Source: Vicinamibacterales bacterium
Lineage (GTDB): Bacteria > Acidobacteriota > Vicinamibacteria > Vicinamibacterales > JAKQTR01
Direction: 5' to 3'
Assembly: GCA_025456345.1 (NCBI GenBank)
Contig: JALOKU010000001.1
Span: 62,001-126,000 of the forward strand
Length of the DNA: 64,000 nucleotides
The notes beneath the pieces are model-generated. The model had not been told where the DNA came from. It saw only the letters and a program-made list of their open reading frames with translations, and made no database searches. This document shows, in pieces, positions 45,180-54,130 of this stretch. A program made the position numbers and the translations under genes. Within the stretch, counting starts at the first letter, position 1, and each line of letters opens with the position of its first letter.

Positions 45180-46163
45180 ATGTACCTCCGGGTGATGAAG
45201 GTGGGCTGCTTCGGCGGGGGCACGGGCCTGCCGAGCGTGCTGGGCGGCCTGAAGCGGAATCCCTGGCTCGACCTGCACGCCATCGTCACCATGTTCGACA
45301 GCGGCGGCAGTTCGGGGCAGCTGCGCGACGAGCTGGGCGTCCTGCCGCCGGGCGACGTGCTGAAGTGCGCCCTGGCGCTGGCGCGCAACGAGCGCGAGGC
45401 ACGCCGGCTGCTGCTGTCCCGGCTGCCGACGCTCGAGGATTCGCGCCTGGCCGGCCACACGGCCGGCAACCTCCTGCTGTCGATGATGGAGCAGTACAGC
45501 GGGAGCTTTCTGGCCGGGGTCGAAGGCCTGCGGGCGCTGCTGGGCTGCCGAGGCCGCGTGTGGCCGGTGAGCATCGAGCAAGCCAGCCTGTGCGCGCGCT
45601 ACGCGGACGGCTCGAGCGAGCGCGGCGAGGCGGACGTGGATGCCCGGCTCGATCGCGGCCACGCGATCGAGCAGGTGTGGCTGGATCCGCCCGTGGAGAT
45701 CCACCGCGCGGTGGCCGGCGCCATCGCCGAACTCGAGGCGGTGATCGTCGGCCCGGGCAGCTTCTTCACGAGCCTGATGCCGATCTTCTCGGTCAAGGGC
45801 GTGCCTGAGGCCCTCGCGCGGGCTCGGGGGCCGATCATCCTCATCGCCAACCTGCTCACGGAAGGCCAGGGCATGAGGGGCTTCACGGCGGGCGATGCCG
45901 TGAGGATGATTGGCCAGGCAGCCGGACGGCCGGTCAGCGCGGTCGTCTTCAACGAGGGGCGGCCGTCGGCCGACGTGCTGGCGCGCTACACCGACGAGCA
46001 CAAGTACCCGCTGGAGTTGGGCACGCTACCCGCCTCCTGCACGCTGGTCAGCGGACGGTTCTGGCGGAAAGACATCGCGCGCCACGATCGTCTGCGGCTC
46101 GCGCACGCCCTCTGGGCGGTACTCGCCGCGAACCTCGAGCGACGCTCCCGTCCGCGGCTCTGA
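45180..46163 (+). CDS. YvcK/CofD-like protein (gluconeogenesis factor family)
   Basis: 327 residues. [16 protein letters not shown] at residues 9-24 is the phosphate-binding loop; [25 protein letters not shown] and [22 protein letters not shown] are family signatures. YvcK binds UDP-GlcNAc and is needed for growth on gluconeogenic carbon and for cell shape in Bacillus and mycobacteria. It shares a 37-base divergent promoter region with glgX, tying it to carbon storage. A true CofD (F420 synthesis) is less likely by motif. Confidence 0.9.
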   Translation: MYLRVMKVGCFGGGTGLPSVLGGLKRNPWLDLHAIVTMFDSGGSSGQLRDELGVLPPGDVLKCALALARNEREARRLLLSRLPTLEDSRLAGHTAGNLLLSMMEQYSGSFLAGVEGLRALLGCRGRVWPVSIEQASLCARYADGSSERGEADVDARLDRGHAIEQVWLDPPVEIHRAVAGAIAELEAVIVGPGSFFTSLMPIFSVKGVPEALARARGPIILIANLLTEGQGMRGFTAGDAVRMIGQAAGRPVSAVVFNEGRPSADVLARYTDEHKYPLELGTLPASCTLVSGRFWRKDIARHDRLRLAHALWAVLAANLERRSRPRL

Positions 46164-46193
46164 TCCGTACGTACCTGGTCCCCCGGGGCGACC

Positions 46194-47456
46194 ATGACCG
46201 ACACCGAACTGCGAACGCTGGGGGTGATCATCGCGGCCCTGGGCGGCGCCGCCATCGGGGTGGAGCGCGAGCGGTCGGGGCATGCGAAGGGCCCTGATGC
46301 GCGGTTCGCCGGGGTCCGCACCTTCACGCTGCTCGGCGGGCTCTCGGGCCTCGCCGGGTGGCTCTGGGCCGCACAGATTCCATGGCTGGCGGTCGTGCTG
46401 CTGGCCGGCGCCGCCGCGCTGGTGGTGGTGGCCTACCAGGCCGTCGCCGCCCGGGACCCCGATGGCACCACGGAAGTGGCGGCGCTGGTGACGCTGGCCG
46501 CCGGCGTACTGGGCGGCCTCGGCCACCTGGCGTTTTCGAGCGCCGTGATTGCCGTCACGGCGCTGCTGCTCATCGAGAAGTCGCGCGTGCACGCGCTGGT
46601 TCAGCGGATGGACGACAAAGCCGTCCGCGCCGGCATCCGCTTCGCGGTGATGGCCGTCGTGCTGATGCCGCTGCTCCCGGCGGGCCCGTACGGTCCCCTC
46701 GGCGGCGTCAGGCCTCGCGAGCTGTGGGTCTTCGTGCTGTTCTTCTCGGGCATCAGTTTCGCCGGCTATATCGCGCGCCTCTTCGTGGGCGCCCGCCACG
46801 GCTACCTGGTCGCCGGCCTGCTCGGCGGCGTCGTCTCGTCAACGAGCGTGACGCTGTCGTTTTCGCGGGCGAGCCGGCGCGAAGACGAGGCGGTCGGCCG
46901 GCCCCTCGCCTATGGCGTGCTCGCCGCCTGCACCACGTTGTTCGTTCGAGTCGCCGCGGCCACGGCCGTGCTGTCGTTCCCGCTGGCCGAGCGGCTCGTT
47001 CCCCTGATTGCGGCGCCGTTCCTCGTCGGGGTGGCGGCCGTGCTGATCGGCCTGCGAAGGCCGCAGCAGGAGCGGCCGGAGGTGCACACGCTCCAGAACC
47101 CGCTGCAGCTGGGAGCGGCGCTGCAGATGGCCGCGCTCTTCCAGGCGGTGCTGTTCATCGTCGATGCGGTGCGGACGACCTGGGGCGATGTGGGCCTGGT
47201 CGTCAGCGGCGCGATCCTCGGCGTGGCCGACGTCGACGCGCTGATGATCTCGATGGCCCATGCCGTCGCGACGGGCGGCGCGCCGGCGGCGCCGGCGACG
47301 GCCGTGGCGGTCGGCATCCTGTCGAACACCCTGTTCAAACTGGCCCTGGCGACGACGCTCTCCCGCCCGCCGTTCAGGCGCACGGCTGGGGTGGGCCTCG
47401 CGGCGATGGCCGCCGCGTCGCTGGCGGCGCTCCTGGTCTTTCGCCCCGGTCCTTGA
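46194..47456 (+). CDS. MgtC/DUF4010 membrane protein
   Basis: 420 residues with about 11 membrane segments. The N-terminal third has the MgtC/SapB pattern (LGGAAIGVERERSGHA, AGVRTFTLLGGLSGLAG, DGTTEVAAL); the rest is the DUF4010 extension (GLLGGVVSSTSVTLSFSRASR). Function uncertain; MgtC relatives adjust magnesium stress or ATP synthase activity. Co-directional with the YvcK-like gene after 30 bases. Confidence 0.85.
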   Translation: MTDTELRTLGVIIAALGGAAIGVERERSGHAKGPDARFAGVRTFTLLGGLSGLAGWLWAAQIPWLAVVLLAGAAALVVVAYQAVAARDPDGTTEVAALVTLAAGVLGGLGHLAFSSAVIAVTALLLIEKSRVHALVQRMDDKAVRAGIRFAVMAVVLMPLLPAGPYGPLGGVRPRELWVFVLFFSGISFAGYIARLFVGARHGYLVAGLLGGVVSSTSVTLSFSRASRREDEAVGRPLAYGVLAACTTLFVRVAAATAVLSFPLAERLVPLIAAPFLVGVAAVLIGLRRPQQERPEVHTLQNPLQLGAALQMAALFQAVLFIVDAVRTTWGDVGLVVSGAILGVADVDALMISMAHAVATGGAPAAPATAVAVGILSNTLFKLALATTLSRPPFRRTAGVGLAAMAAASLAALLVFRPGP

Positions 47457-47489
47457 CTTCGCCGCGGGGCGTCACTAGCCTGTGGCGCC

Positions 47490-48275
47490 ATGGGCGCAAC
47501 ACGCACCTCGGCACGGGTCGACATCAACTGCGACATGGGCGAAGGCTTCGGGGCCTACGCCATGGGCCTCGATGCCGACATCATCGCCCACATCACCTCC
47601 GCCAACATTGCCTGCGGGTTTCACGCCGGCGATCCGGGATGGATGCGGGCCACCGTCTCGCTCGCCGAGCGTCACCGCGTCGGCGTGGGTGCGCACCCGG
47701 GCTTTCCGGATCTGCGCGGATTCGGCCGCCGCGCCATGCAGGCGTCGGCCGCCGAGATTGCCGACGACCTCGTCTATCAGATTGGCGCACTGACGGCGTT
47801 CACGGGCGGGAAGCGCCTCCAGCACGTGAAGCCCCACGGCGCCCTGTACAACATGGCGGTCGAACGCGAGGACGTGGCCCGCGCCATCGGCGATGCCATT
47901 CTCGAGGTTGATCGGGATCTGATTCTCGTCGTGCTGGCCGGCTCACCCTGGGAGCAGGTGGCTCGACGTATGGGGCTGCGAGTGGCGCGGGAGGTGTTCG
48001 CGGACCGCGCCTTCGACGCCCGGGGCGGGCTCGTGCCGCGGACGGCAGCCGGCGCGGTCATCCACGATGCGCCGACCGTCGTCGAGCGGAGTCTCCGGAT
48101 GGTTCTCGACCACCGCGTGACCGCCGTCACCGGCGAAGACCTCGAACTGCACGCCGACACGATTTGTCTGCACGGCGACACCCCTGGCGCGGTGAGCCTC
48201 GCGGCATCACTGCGCGTGGCGTTCGCGCGCGCCGGCGTCGAGGCGGTCCCGATGGCGGAACTGGTGGCGCGCTAG
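47490..48275 (+). CDS. pxpA: 5-oxoprolinase subunit A
   Basis: 261 residues of the LamB/YcsF family, the hydrolytic subunit of ATP-dependent 5-oxoprolinase PxpABC (5-oxoproline + ATP to glutamate). DINCDMGEGFGAY, ANIACGFHAGDP, GAHPGFPDLRGFGRR and VKPHGALYN are characteristic. Upstream TAGCCT lies 8 bases before the ATG, one base more than the leaderless genes in this window. It leads the operon pxpA-pxpB-pxpC-MFS; pxpB begins 2 bases later. Confidence 0.95.
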   Translation: MGATRTSARVDINCDMGEGFGAYAMGLDADIIAHITSANIACGFHAGDPGWMRATVSLAERHRVGVGAHPGFPDLRGFGRRAMQASAAEIADDLVYQIGALTAFTGGKRLQHVKPHGALYNMAVEREDVARAIGDAILEVDRDLILVVLAGSPWEQVARRMGLRVAREVFADRAFDARGGLVPRTAAGAVIHDAPTVVERSLRMVLDHRVTAVTGEDLELHADTICLHGDTPGAVSLAASLRVAFARAGVEAVPMAELVAR

Positions 48276-48277
48276 CC

Positions 48278-49015
48278 ATGCTGCAGGCTCCGCGCCTCCT
48301 CCCCGCAGGCGACAGCGCCATGGCCGTCGAGTTCGGCGACGGCATCGACGTGCGGATCAACGCGCGGGTGCGGCTGTTGCAGCAGGCTCTCCGGGCCGGG
48401 GCGCATGCCGGCATCGTCGAGATGGTGCCCACGTACCGCTCGCTGATGGTGCACTACGACCCGATGGTGCTGGCGCGCGAGGCCCTCGCAGACGTCATCA
48501 TGACGACGGCGGGCCGGCTGCCGGAGCAGGTCCGCGAGGCGGCCAGGACGGTCGAGATTCCGGTGAAGTACGGGGGCGAGGCCGGTCCTGATCTGGCGGA
48601 TGTGGCCGCGGCTGCCGGTGTGGACGAGCAGGCCGTGGCCGAACTCCACGCCGGCGGCGAGTACGTCGTGTTCATGCTGGGGTTCATGCCGGGGTTTCCG
48701 TATCTCGGCGGCCTGCCGCCGGGCCTTGCGATGCCGAGGCTCGCATCGCCGAGAGCTGTGGTGCCGGCAGGGTCGGTCGGCATCGCTGGGGCGCAAACCG
48801 GCATTTATCCTACCGAGAGCCCGGGCGGATGGCGGATCATCGGGCGCACGCCGGTTTGTCTGTTCGATCCGCTTCGTTCGCCTCCGGCACTGCTCGAGGC
48901 CGGGGACCACGTTCGCTTCGTTCCCGTCGGCCAGACGGATTACGACGCGATCGCGCGTGAGGTGCAGGCGGGCACGTATCGTCCGGCCTCGCGCACCGGG
49001 AGCGGCGGCCGATGA
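48278..49015 (+). CDS. pxpB: 5-oxoprolinase subunit B (KipI family)
   Basis: 245 residues. LPAGDSAMAVEFGDGID at the N-terminus and FMPGFPYLGGLPPGLAMPRLASPR plus GGWRIIGRTP in the cyclophilin-like C-terminal half are the AHS1/KipI signatures. Forms the ATP-dependent kinase-like half with PxpC. Its stop overlaps the pxpC ATG by 4 bases. Confidence 0.94.
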   Translation: MLQAPRLLPAGDSAMAVEFGDGIDVRINARVRLLQQALRAGAHAGIVEMVPTYRSLMVHYDPMVLAREALADVIMTTAGRLPEQVREAARTVEIPVKYGGEAGPDLADVAAAAGVDEQAVAELHAGGEYVVFMLGFMPGFPYLGGLPPGLAMPRLASPRAVVPAGSVGIAGAQTGIYPTESPGGWRIIGRTPVCLFDPLRSPPALLEAGDHVRFVPVGQTDYDAIAREVQAGTYRPASRTGSGGR

Positions 49016-50307
49016 CCGTCATCGCGGTGCTCGAGGCCGGTCTGCTGACGACGGTGCAGGACCTTGGCCGCTTCGGGTGGCAGCAGCACGGCGTGCCGGT
49101 GTCCGGTGCGATGGACGATTGGGCGCTGCGGGCGGCCAATCGGCTGGTTGGCAACGACGAGAACGCCGCGGCGCTCGAGATCACACTGGCCGGTCCCGTG
49201 CTGCGCTTCGACGGGCCCGGCGTGATTGCGGTGACCGGCGCGGACCTGGGGGCGCGCCTCAACGGACGGCCGATGCCGCCGTGGCAGTCCGCCGCGGTGT
49301 CTGCGCGCGCCGAACTGACCTTTTCCGGCGCGCGCGACGGGATACGCGCCTACCTGGGCGTCGCCGGAGGCATCGACGTGCCGCTCGTGCTCGGCAGCCG
49401 CTCGACGCTGACCAGGTCGCGCCTGGGCGGCTTCATGGGGCGGGCCCTGGCAGCCGGCGATCGCGTGGCGGTTGGCGAGTGCGCGGACCCGTCGTGGTCG
49501 GTCCGCCGGCGGCTGCCCCGCGAACTGATCCCGGCGTACGGCCATGTCCACACCCTCCGGGTGGTGATGGGGCCGCAGGACGATCTCTTTGCGGGCGAGG
49601 GCATCCGGTGCTTCCTCTCGGAGACCTACACGCTGGCTTCGCAGTCCGACCGTGTCGGATGCCGGCTGACAGGGCCGCGGATTGGCCATCGCCGCGGGGC
49701 GGACATCGTCTCGGACGGCACGGCGTTCGGGTCGGTCCAGGTGAGCGGCGACGGCATGCCGATCGTGCTGATGGCCGACCGCGGCACGACCGGCGGCTAC
49801 ACCAAGATTGCCACCGTCGCCAGCGCCGACCTGTCGCGCGTGGCGCAGGCGGCGCCGGGCGACCGCGTGAGGTTCGTGCAGGTTGGCGTCGACCAGGCAC
49901 AGGCCCTTCTGCGCACCGCGCGAGCGCAGTTGGACCGCATCGTCCGCGAGGAGGCCTGGAAGGCACCCTCGGCGGGGATCTTCGAAGAAGACAGTGGCGC
50001 GCCGCTCGCCGCGCCGGCGTACGCCGAACTGGCGGACGCGCTCACCGTGCCGCTCGGTCCCGCGGCCCCTCGCGCGAACACCCTCTGCGCGGCCATGCCC
50101 GGCCTGGTCGTCTCGGTGGCGGTGGGTGCCGGCGACGTGGTCGCGGCCGGGCAGCCGCTGGTCGTCCTCGAGGCGATGAAGATGCAGAATCCCGTGCGGG
50201 CGCCGCGGGGCGGGCGCGTGGCCCGCGTGCTGGTGGCGGCGGGCGCGCAGGTGGATGGCGGCGCGCCGCTCATCGAGTTCGAGGACGCGGACGCACGGAG
50301 GACATGA
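49012..50307 (+). CDS. pxpC: 5-oxoprolinase subunit C fused to a biotinyl-carrier domain
   Basis: 431 residues. Residues 1-330 are the AHS2/KipA domain (GLLTTVQDLGRFGWQQHGVPVSGAMD, GADLGARLNG, GGFMGRAL, DRGTTGGYTKIA). Residues 355-425 are a biotinyl/lipoyl domain with VLEAMKMQNPV, the canonical biotinylation motif (Lys390). PxpC alone is usually about 310-330 residues and biotin-free. KipA-like domains next to biotin carriers occur in urea amidolyase, so a carboxylation step is imaginable, but no biotin carboxylase gene is adjacent. The fusion is read directly and without a frameshift. Confidence 0.92.
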   Translation: MTVIAVLEAGLLTTVQDLGRFGWQQHGVPVSGAMDDWALRAANRLVGNDENAAALEITLAGPVLRFDGPGVIAVTGADLGARLNGRPMPPWQSAAVSARAELTFSGARDGIRAYLGVAGGIDVPLVLGSRSTLTRSRLGGFMGRALAAGDRVAVGECADPSWSVRRRLPRELIPAYGHVHTLRVVMGPQDDLFAGEGIRCFLSETYTLASQSDRVGCRLTGPRIGHRRGADIVSDGTAFGSVQVSGDGMPIVLMADRGTTGGYTKIATVASADLSRVAQAAPGDRVRFVQVGVDQAQALLRTARAQLDRIVREEAWKAPSAGIFEEDSGAPLAAPAYAELADALTVPLGPAAPRANTLCAAMPGLVVSVAVGAGDVVAAGQPLVVLEAMKMQNPVRAPRGGRVARVLVAAGAQVDGGAPLIEFEDADARRT

Positions 50308-50311
50308 GCCG

Positions 50312-51562
50312 ATGGCAGCGCAGCAGGAGGACCGCGGGCTGATGGCGTGGTGGCGAGCCGGGACGCCCGAAGGCCGCCGGGCGCTCGTGGCCGGCAGCCT
50401 CGGGTGGATGCTCGACAGCTTCGACGTGATGCTCTACGCGCTGGTGCTTGCCGCCCTCATGAAAGACCTCGGCATGGCCAAGCTCACGGCCGGCCTGCTG
50501 GGTTCCGCGACGCTCGTGGCCTCGGCCTTCGGCGGCCTGCTGTTCGGGATCCTGGCGGACCGCTGCGGCCGCACGCGTGCCCTCATCTCGAGCATCCTGA
50601 TCTACTCCATCTTCACCGCCGCGTGCGGGTTCGCGCAGACCGTGGCCCAGCTCGCCGTCTTCCGCGTGTTCCTGGGGCTGGGGATGGGCGGCACGTGGGC
50701 GAGCGGGGCGGCGCTGGTGTCGGAGACCTGGTCCGCCGAGCACCGCGGCAAGGCGCTCGGCTTCATGCAGAGCGCGTGGGCCGTCGGGTACGGGCTGGCG
50801 GCGCTCGTGGTGGCCGTCGTCATGCCGATCTGGGGATGGCGGGCCGTGTTCTTCGTCGGCGTGCTGCCCGCGCTGGTGACGGTGTGGGTCCAGGGCCGGG
50901 TCGAGGAGCCCGCCCTCTGGCGCGCCAGGAAGGCGTCGGCGCCGGCCGGGCGGAGCCGGCTGGCCGACGTGTTCCGCGGCAAGCTGGGGCGCCTCACCAT
51001 CGCGGTCACGCTCATGAACGCCTGCACGATGTTCGGCTGGTGGGGGTTCAACCAGTGGATCCCCGCGTACCTCTCGCTGCCCGCCGCGGATGGCGGCATC
51101 GGCCTCAGCACGAGAATGATGTCGGGCTTCATCATCGCCATGCAGGTGGGCATGTGGTTCGGTTACGTCACCTTCGGGTTCATCAGCGACCGGGTCGGAC
51201 GCAAGCGCGCCTACGTCGCCTATCTGCTGACCGCCGCCGTGTTGATGCTCGCGTACACCGTCACGCGGCACCCCCCCGCCCTGCTCCTGCTCGGACCCGT
51301 CGTCGCCTTCTTCGCCACCGGGTACTTCACCGGCTTCGGCGCGGTGACGGCGGAGATCTACCCGACCGAGATCCGCGCGAGCGCGCAGGGATTCACCTAC
51401 AACATCGGTCGCATCGGGAGCGCCGTCGCGCCATGGGCCGTCGGCCGATTGGCGGAGACCAGCGGCTTCGGCGCCGCTTTTTCGCTGTCGGCCGTGGCCT
51501 TTGCCTGCGCGGCCGTCATCTGGCGCTGGATTCCCGAAACCCGGGGCCGCGACCTCGCCTAG
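50312..51562 (+). CDS. MFS transporter, AAHS (aromatic/carboxylic acid) type
   Basis: 416 residues, 12 membrane segments. GSLGWMLDSFDVMLYALVLAAL in TM1 and GILADRCGRTRALI in the TM2-3 loop are typical of the AAHS/sialic-acid branch of proton symporters; the second half repeats FISDRVGRKRAY. Fourth gene of the pxp operon, starting 4 bases after pxpC, with GGAGG 10 bases upstream of ATG. It probably imports 5-oxoproline or a related cyclic acid. Confidence 0.9.
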   Translation: MAAQQEDRGLMAWWRAGTPEGRRALVAGSLGWMLDSFDVMLYALVLAALMKDLGMAKLTAGLLGSATLVASAFGGLLFGILADRCGRTRALISSILIYSIFTAACGFAQTVAQLAVFRVFLGLGMGGTWASGAALVSETWSAEHRGKALGFMQSAWAVGYGLAALVVAVVMPIWGWRAVFFVGVLPALVTVWVQGRVEEPALWRARKASAPAGRSRLADVFRGKLGRLTIAVTLMNACTMFGWWGFNQWIPAYLSLPAADGGIGLSTRMMSGFIIAMQVGMWFGYVTFGFISDRVGRKRAYVAYLLTAAVLMLAYTVTRHPPALLLLGPVVAFFATGYFTGFGAVTAEIYPTEIRASAQGFTYNIGRIGSAVAPWAVGRLAETSGFGAAFSLSAVAFACAAVIWRWIPETRGRDLA

Positions 51563-51572
51563 ACGCGGGAAT

Positions 51573-51592
51573 GGTGCCAGGCACCTTTCGTT
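51573..51592. terminator. Short hairpin between convergent operons
   Basis: GGTGC, loop CAG, GCACC, then TTTCGTT. A 5-bp stem with a partial T tract between the MFS stop and the convergent MBOAT end. Confidence 0.5.
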
Positions 51593-53063
51593 AGAAGCGG
51601 AAGTAGATGAAGTCGAGCGACGTGGTGCTGCGAAGGACGAGAATGCCGGCGACGAGCAGGCCGGCGAGCAGCGCCTGGGCGGCCACCACCCACGGCACCG
51701 GCTGCGCTTCCTCGCGCACCATCGCGGCCCCGAGATCACGCCCGCCCAACTGCACCCACAGGCTCTGCACCCACAGCGGGATCGAATACAGCAAGGCCAG
51801 GAAGAACAGGTAGGCGCCGGTCCGCCGCCCGAGCACGGTCGACTCGAACGGCGACAGGCCGAGATGCCGGACGAGTTGAGCGAGATCGGTTTCCCTGAAG
51901 AACAGCCAGCCGAGGCTGGTGAGCAGGAACATCCCGGCGATCTGCAGCGGGGCCAGCCACCGGCGCGTCCGGCGCCGCCGTTTCCGCATCGCGCCGACGA
52001 TGCGCGCCAGGGCCAGCAGCACGCCGTGATAGGCACCCCAGATGACGAAGTTCCAGCTGGCGCCGTGCCAGAGTCCGGCCGTCAGCATGGTGAGGATCAT
52101 CCCGCCCGAGTACGCCCACGTCGCGGCATCGATCCGCAAGCGCCGTTCCGGGGGCAGCCGGTCCGAGATGCGGTAGGCCACCGGCAGGAACAGGTAGTCG
52201 CGGAACCAGGTCGAGAGGGAGATGTTCCAGCGGCGCCAGAACTCGGCCGGCCCCTTCGCCAGGTACGGGTGTTCGAAGTTCTTGATGAGATCGATGCCGA
52301 GCCATGCCGCCACGCCGCGGGCGATGTCCGCGTAGGCGGAGAAGTCCGCGTAGATCTGGATGCCGAACGCGAACACGCCAGCCCAGAGCACGTAGAACTC
52401 GGGCGACTGGAGTGCGAACACCTTGTTCGCGATCACGCCGACGTTGTCGGCGATGACGAGCTTCTTGAAGAAGCCCCACGCGAGCAGCAGGGTGGCGTCG
52501 CGCGCGGCCGGCGCCGAGAACCGTCGCGCGCGCTCGATCTGCGGCAGCAGGGTCGTGGCGCGCATGATGGGCCCGGCGAGCAGGCTGGGGAAGAACGCGA
52601 TGAAGGCGCCAACGTCGATGAGGCTTCTCCGGGCCGGCGTGCGACGCCAGTACACGTCGATGACGTAGCTGAGCGCCTGAAACGTGTAGAACGAGATGCC
52701 GACGGGCAGCACGACGTGCAGCGCAGGCTTCGGCACGTGCCAGCCCGCCATTGCCAGGACCGCCGCGACGTTGTCGGCAAAGAAGTTGAAGTACTTGAAG
52801 AACCCCAGGAGCCCGAGGTTGGCCGCCACAGCCAGCCACAGGAACGCCTTCCGGCGCGCGGGCCGCAGGTCCATGCCGAGGGCGGCCCCGTAGTCGACGG
52901 CGGTCGTGGCGGCGATGAGCACCAGGAACCACGGGTGCACCCACCCGTAGAACACGTAGCTCCCGGCGAGCAGGAGGACGTTCTGGCCGCGGCGGGGCAG
53001 CGCCCAGTACGCCGCCACGAACACGACCATGAAAATCGCGAAGTCCAGGCTGGCGAAGATCAC
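51591..53063 (-). CDS. MBOAT O-acyltransferase (AlgI/DltB-like)
   Basis: 490 residues, about 11 membrane segments. Typical PYLAKGPAEFWRRWNISLSTWFRDYLFLP, and the catalytic His333 in AGLWHGASWNFVIWG. Transfers an acyl group across the membrane to a periplasmic or surface polymer. Overlaps the upstream SGNH gene by 4 bases, the common two-gene MBOAT/SGNH arrangement for O-acetylation of exopolysaccharide or cell-wall polymers. Confidence 0.93.
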   Translation of the reverse strand: MIFASLDFAIFMVVFVAAYWALPRRGQNVLLLAGSYVFYGWVHPWFLVLIAATTAVDYGAALGMDLRPARRKAFLWLAVAANLGLLGFFKYFNFFADNVAAVLAMAGWHVPKPALHVVLPVGISFYTFQALSYVIDVYWRRTPARRSLIDVGAFIAFFPSLLAGPIMRATTLLPQIERARRFSAPAARDATLLLAWGFFKKLVIADNVGVIANKVFALQSPEFYVLWAGVFAFGIQIYADFSAYADIARGVAAWLGIDLIKNFEHPYLAKGPAEFWRRWNISLSTWFRDYLFLPVAYRISDRLPPERRLRIDAATWAYSGGMILTMLTAGLWHGASWNFVIWGAYHGVLLALARIVGAMRKRRRRTRRWLAPLQIAGMFLLTSLGWLFFRETDLAQLVRHLGLSPFESTVLGRRTGAYLFFLALLYSIPLWVQSLWVQLGGRDLGAAMVREEAQPVPWVVAAQALLAGLLVAGILVLRSTTSLDFIYFRF

Positions 53064-54109
53064 CGGAAGATCTCCGGGTTCTTCCGGAAAAAGAGCTCCG
53101 TGTAGGCTTGCCGGAAGGCCTTCTTCACATGATCGCCGTCCTCGTAGACCGAGAGCGGCTGGTCCGGATCGCCCCAGTCGTCGTGGAAGATGGCTCCGTT
53201 CGACTCCAGGTAGGCCCGCAGCTTCCGCACGTACTCCTGGAGCGCCGGCGACTGCGGCGCGGGGCCGTCCGCAGCCGGCCGGCGCTGGACGCGGACGAAG
53301 GCGACGCGGACTCCGGACCTCTGCGACAGGCGCAGGATCTCGGGCAGCACCGACGTGGGGAGGAGTCGATCGAAATCGAGGGCCTCGCCGCCCGGCGCGG
53401 CCATGTCGGCGGCCGCCATCGGGCGCAGCGCCTCGAGGGTGAAGACCTCGTTGTTGATCGCGTCGAGCAGTGTCTTGCGGGCGCGCCGCGCGGCCGACCA
53501 GGCGACCGGCGCCCTGATGATGATGGGCTCGAGCCAGGCGCGGGTCTGGTCGTACTGGTAGGCGCGGCGGATCGCGCCATGCAGCCGGTAGAAGGCCCCC
53601 CGCGCACGCGCCGCGAGGATCTCGTCGAGCACGGGCTCCTGGTTCTTCGCCACGCGGTCGAGCGCCGACGGGTAGACGCGGAACAGCGTGTCCGTGAGGT
53701 TCTCGTCGCGAAAGAAGAACACCACGACCCTGGGCCGGAGCCCGGCGTTGATGACGAGGTTCTTGAACGCGAGGTACCAGTAGGCCGGCCCCGATCCCGG
53801 GTGAAACAGGGCCGCGGCGCCGTGGCCGCCGATGAGCCTCGACAGGTGGCCGGGATCGATGCGGGTGCCGGCCATCGAGTCGCCGATCAGGATGTAATCG
53901 TTGGCGGCCTCGCGCAGCGACGCGACGGCGTCGCTGTCGAACGGCGCCCGCACCCGGGGCGATTCGATCGAGGGGATGTAGCTGGGCGCCGCGTCAGGCG
54001 GCCGGACGGCGCGATTCACGGCGCGGAGGCCGAGCGGGACAAGGACGGCACCCAGCAGGACGGCCAGCAGCGCGGCGCTGCGGCGCAGACGGACCCTCGA
54101 CTCGCTCAT
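53060..54109 (-). CDS. SGNH-like periplasmic protein paired with MBOAT
   Basis: 349 residues with an N-terminal membrane anchor (residues 11-29). LIGDSMAGTRID (Ser78) is the GDS block and YEDGDHVKKA near residue 327 supplies the DxxH-type Asp/His. The middle has FFFRDENLTD. It resembles AlgJ/AlgX/DltD-like partners that complete acyl transfer to the acceptor. First of the pair; no other exopolysaccharide genes are adjacent. Confidence 0.8.
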   Translation of the reverse strand: MSESRVRLRRSAALLAVLLGAVLVPLGLRAVNRAVRPPDAAPSYIPSIESPRVRAPFDSDAVASLREAANDYILIGDSMAGTRIDPGHLSRLIGGHGAAALFHPGSGPAYWYLAFKNLVINAGLRPRVVVFFFRDENLTDTLFRVYPSALDRVAKNQEPVLDEILAARARGAFYRLHGAIRRAYQYDQTRAWLEPIIIRAPVAWSAARRARKTLLDAINNEVFTLEALRPMAAADMAAPGGEALDFDRLLPTSVLPEILRLSQRSGVRVAFVRVQRRPAADGPAPQSPALQEYVRKLRAYLESNGAIFHDDWGDPDQPLSVYEDGDHVKKAFRQAYTELFFRKNPEIFR

Positions 54110-54130
54110 GCGCGTGGCCGGCGGGCCGGG

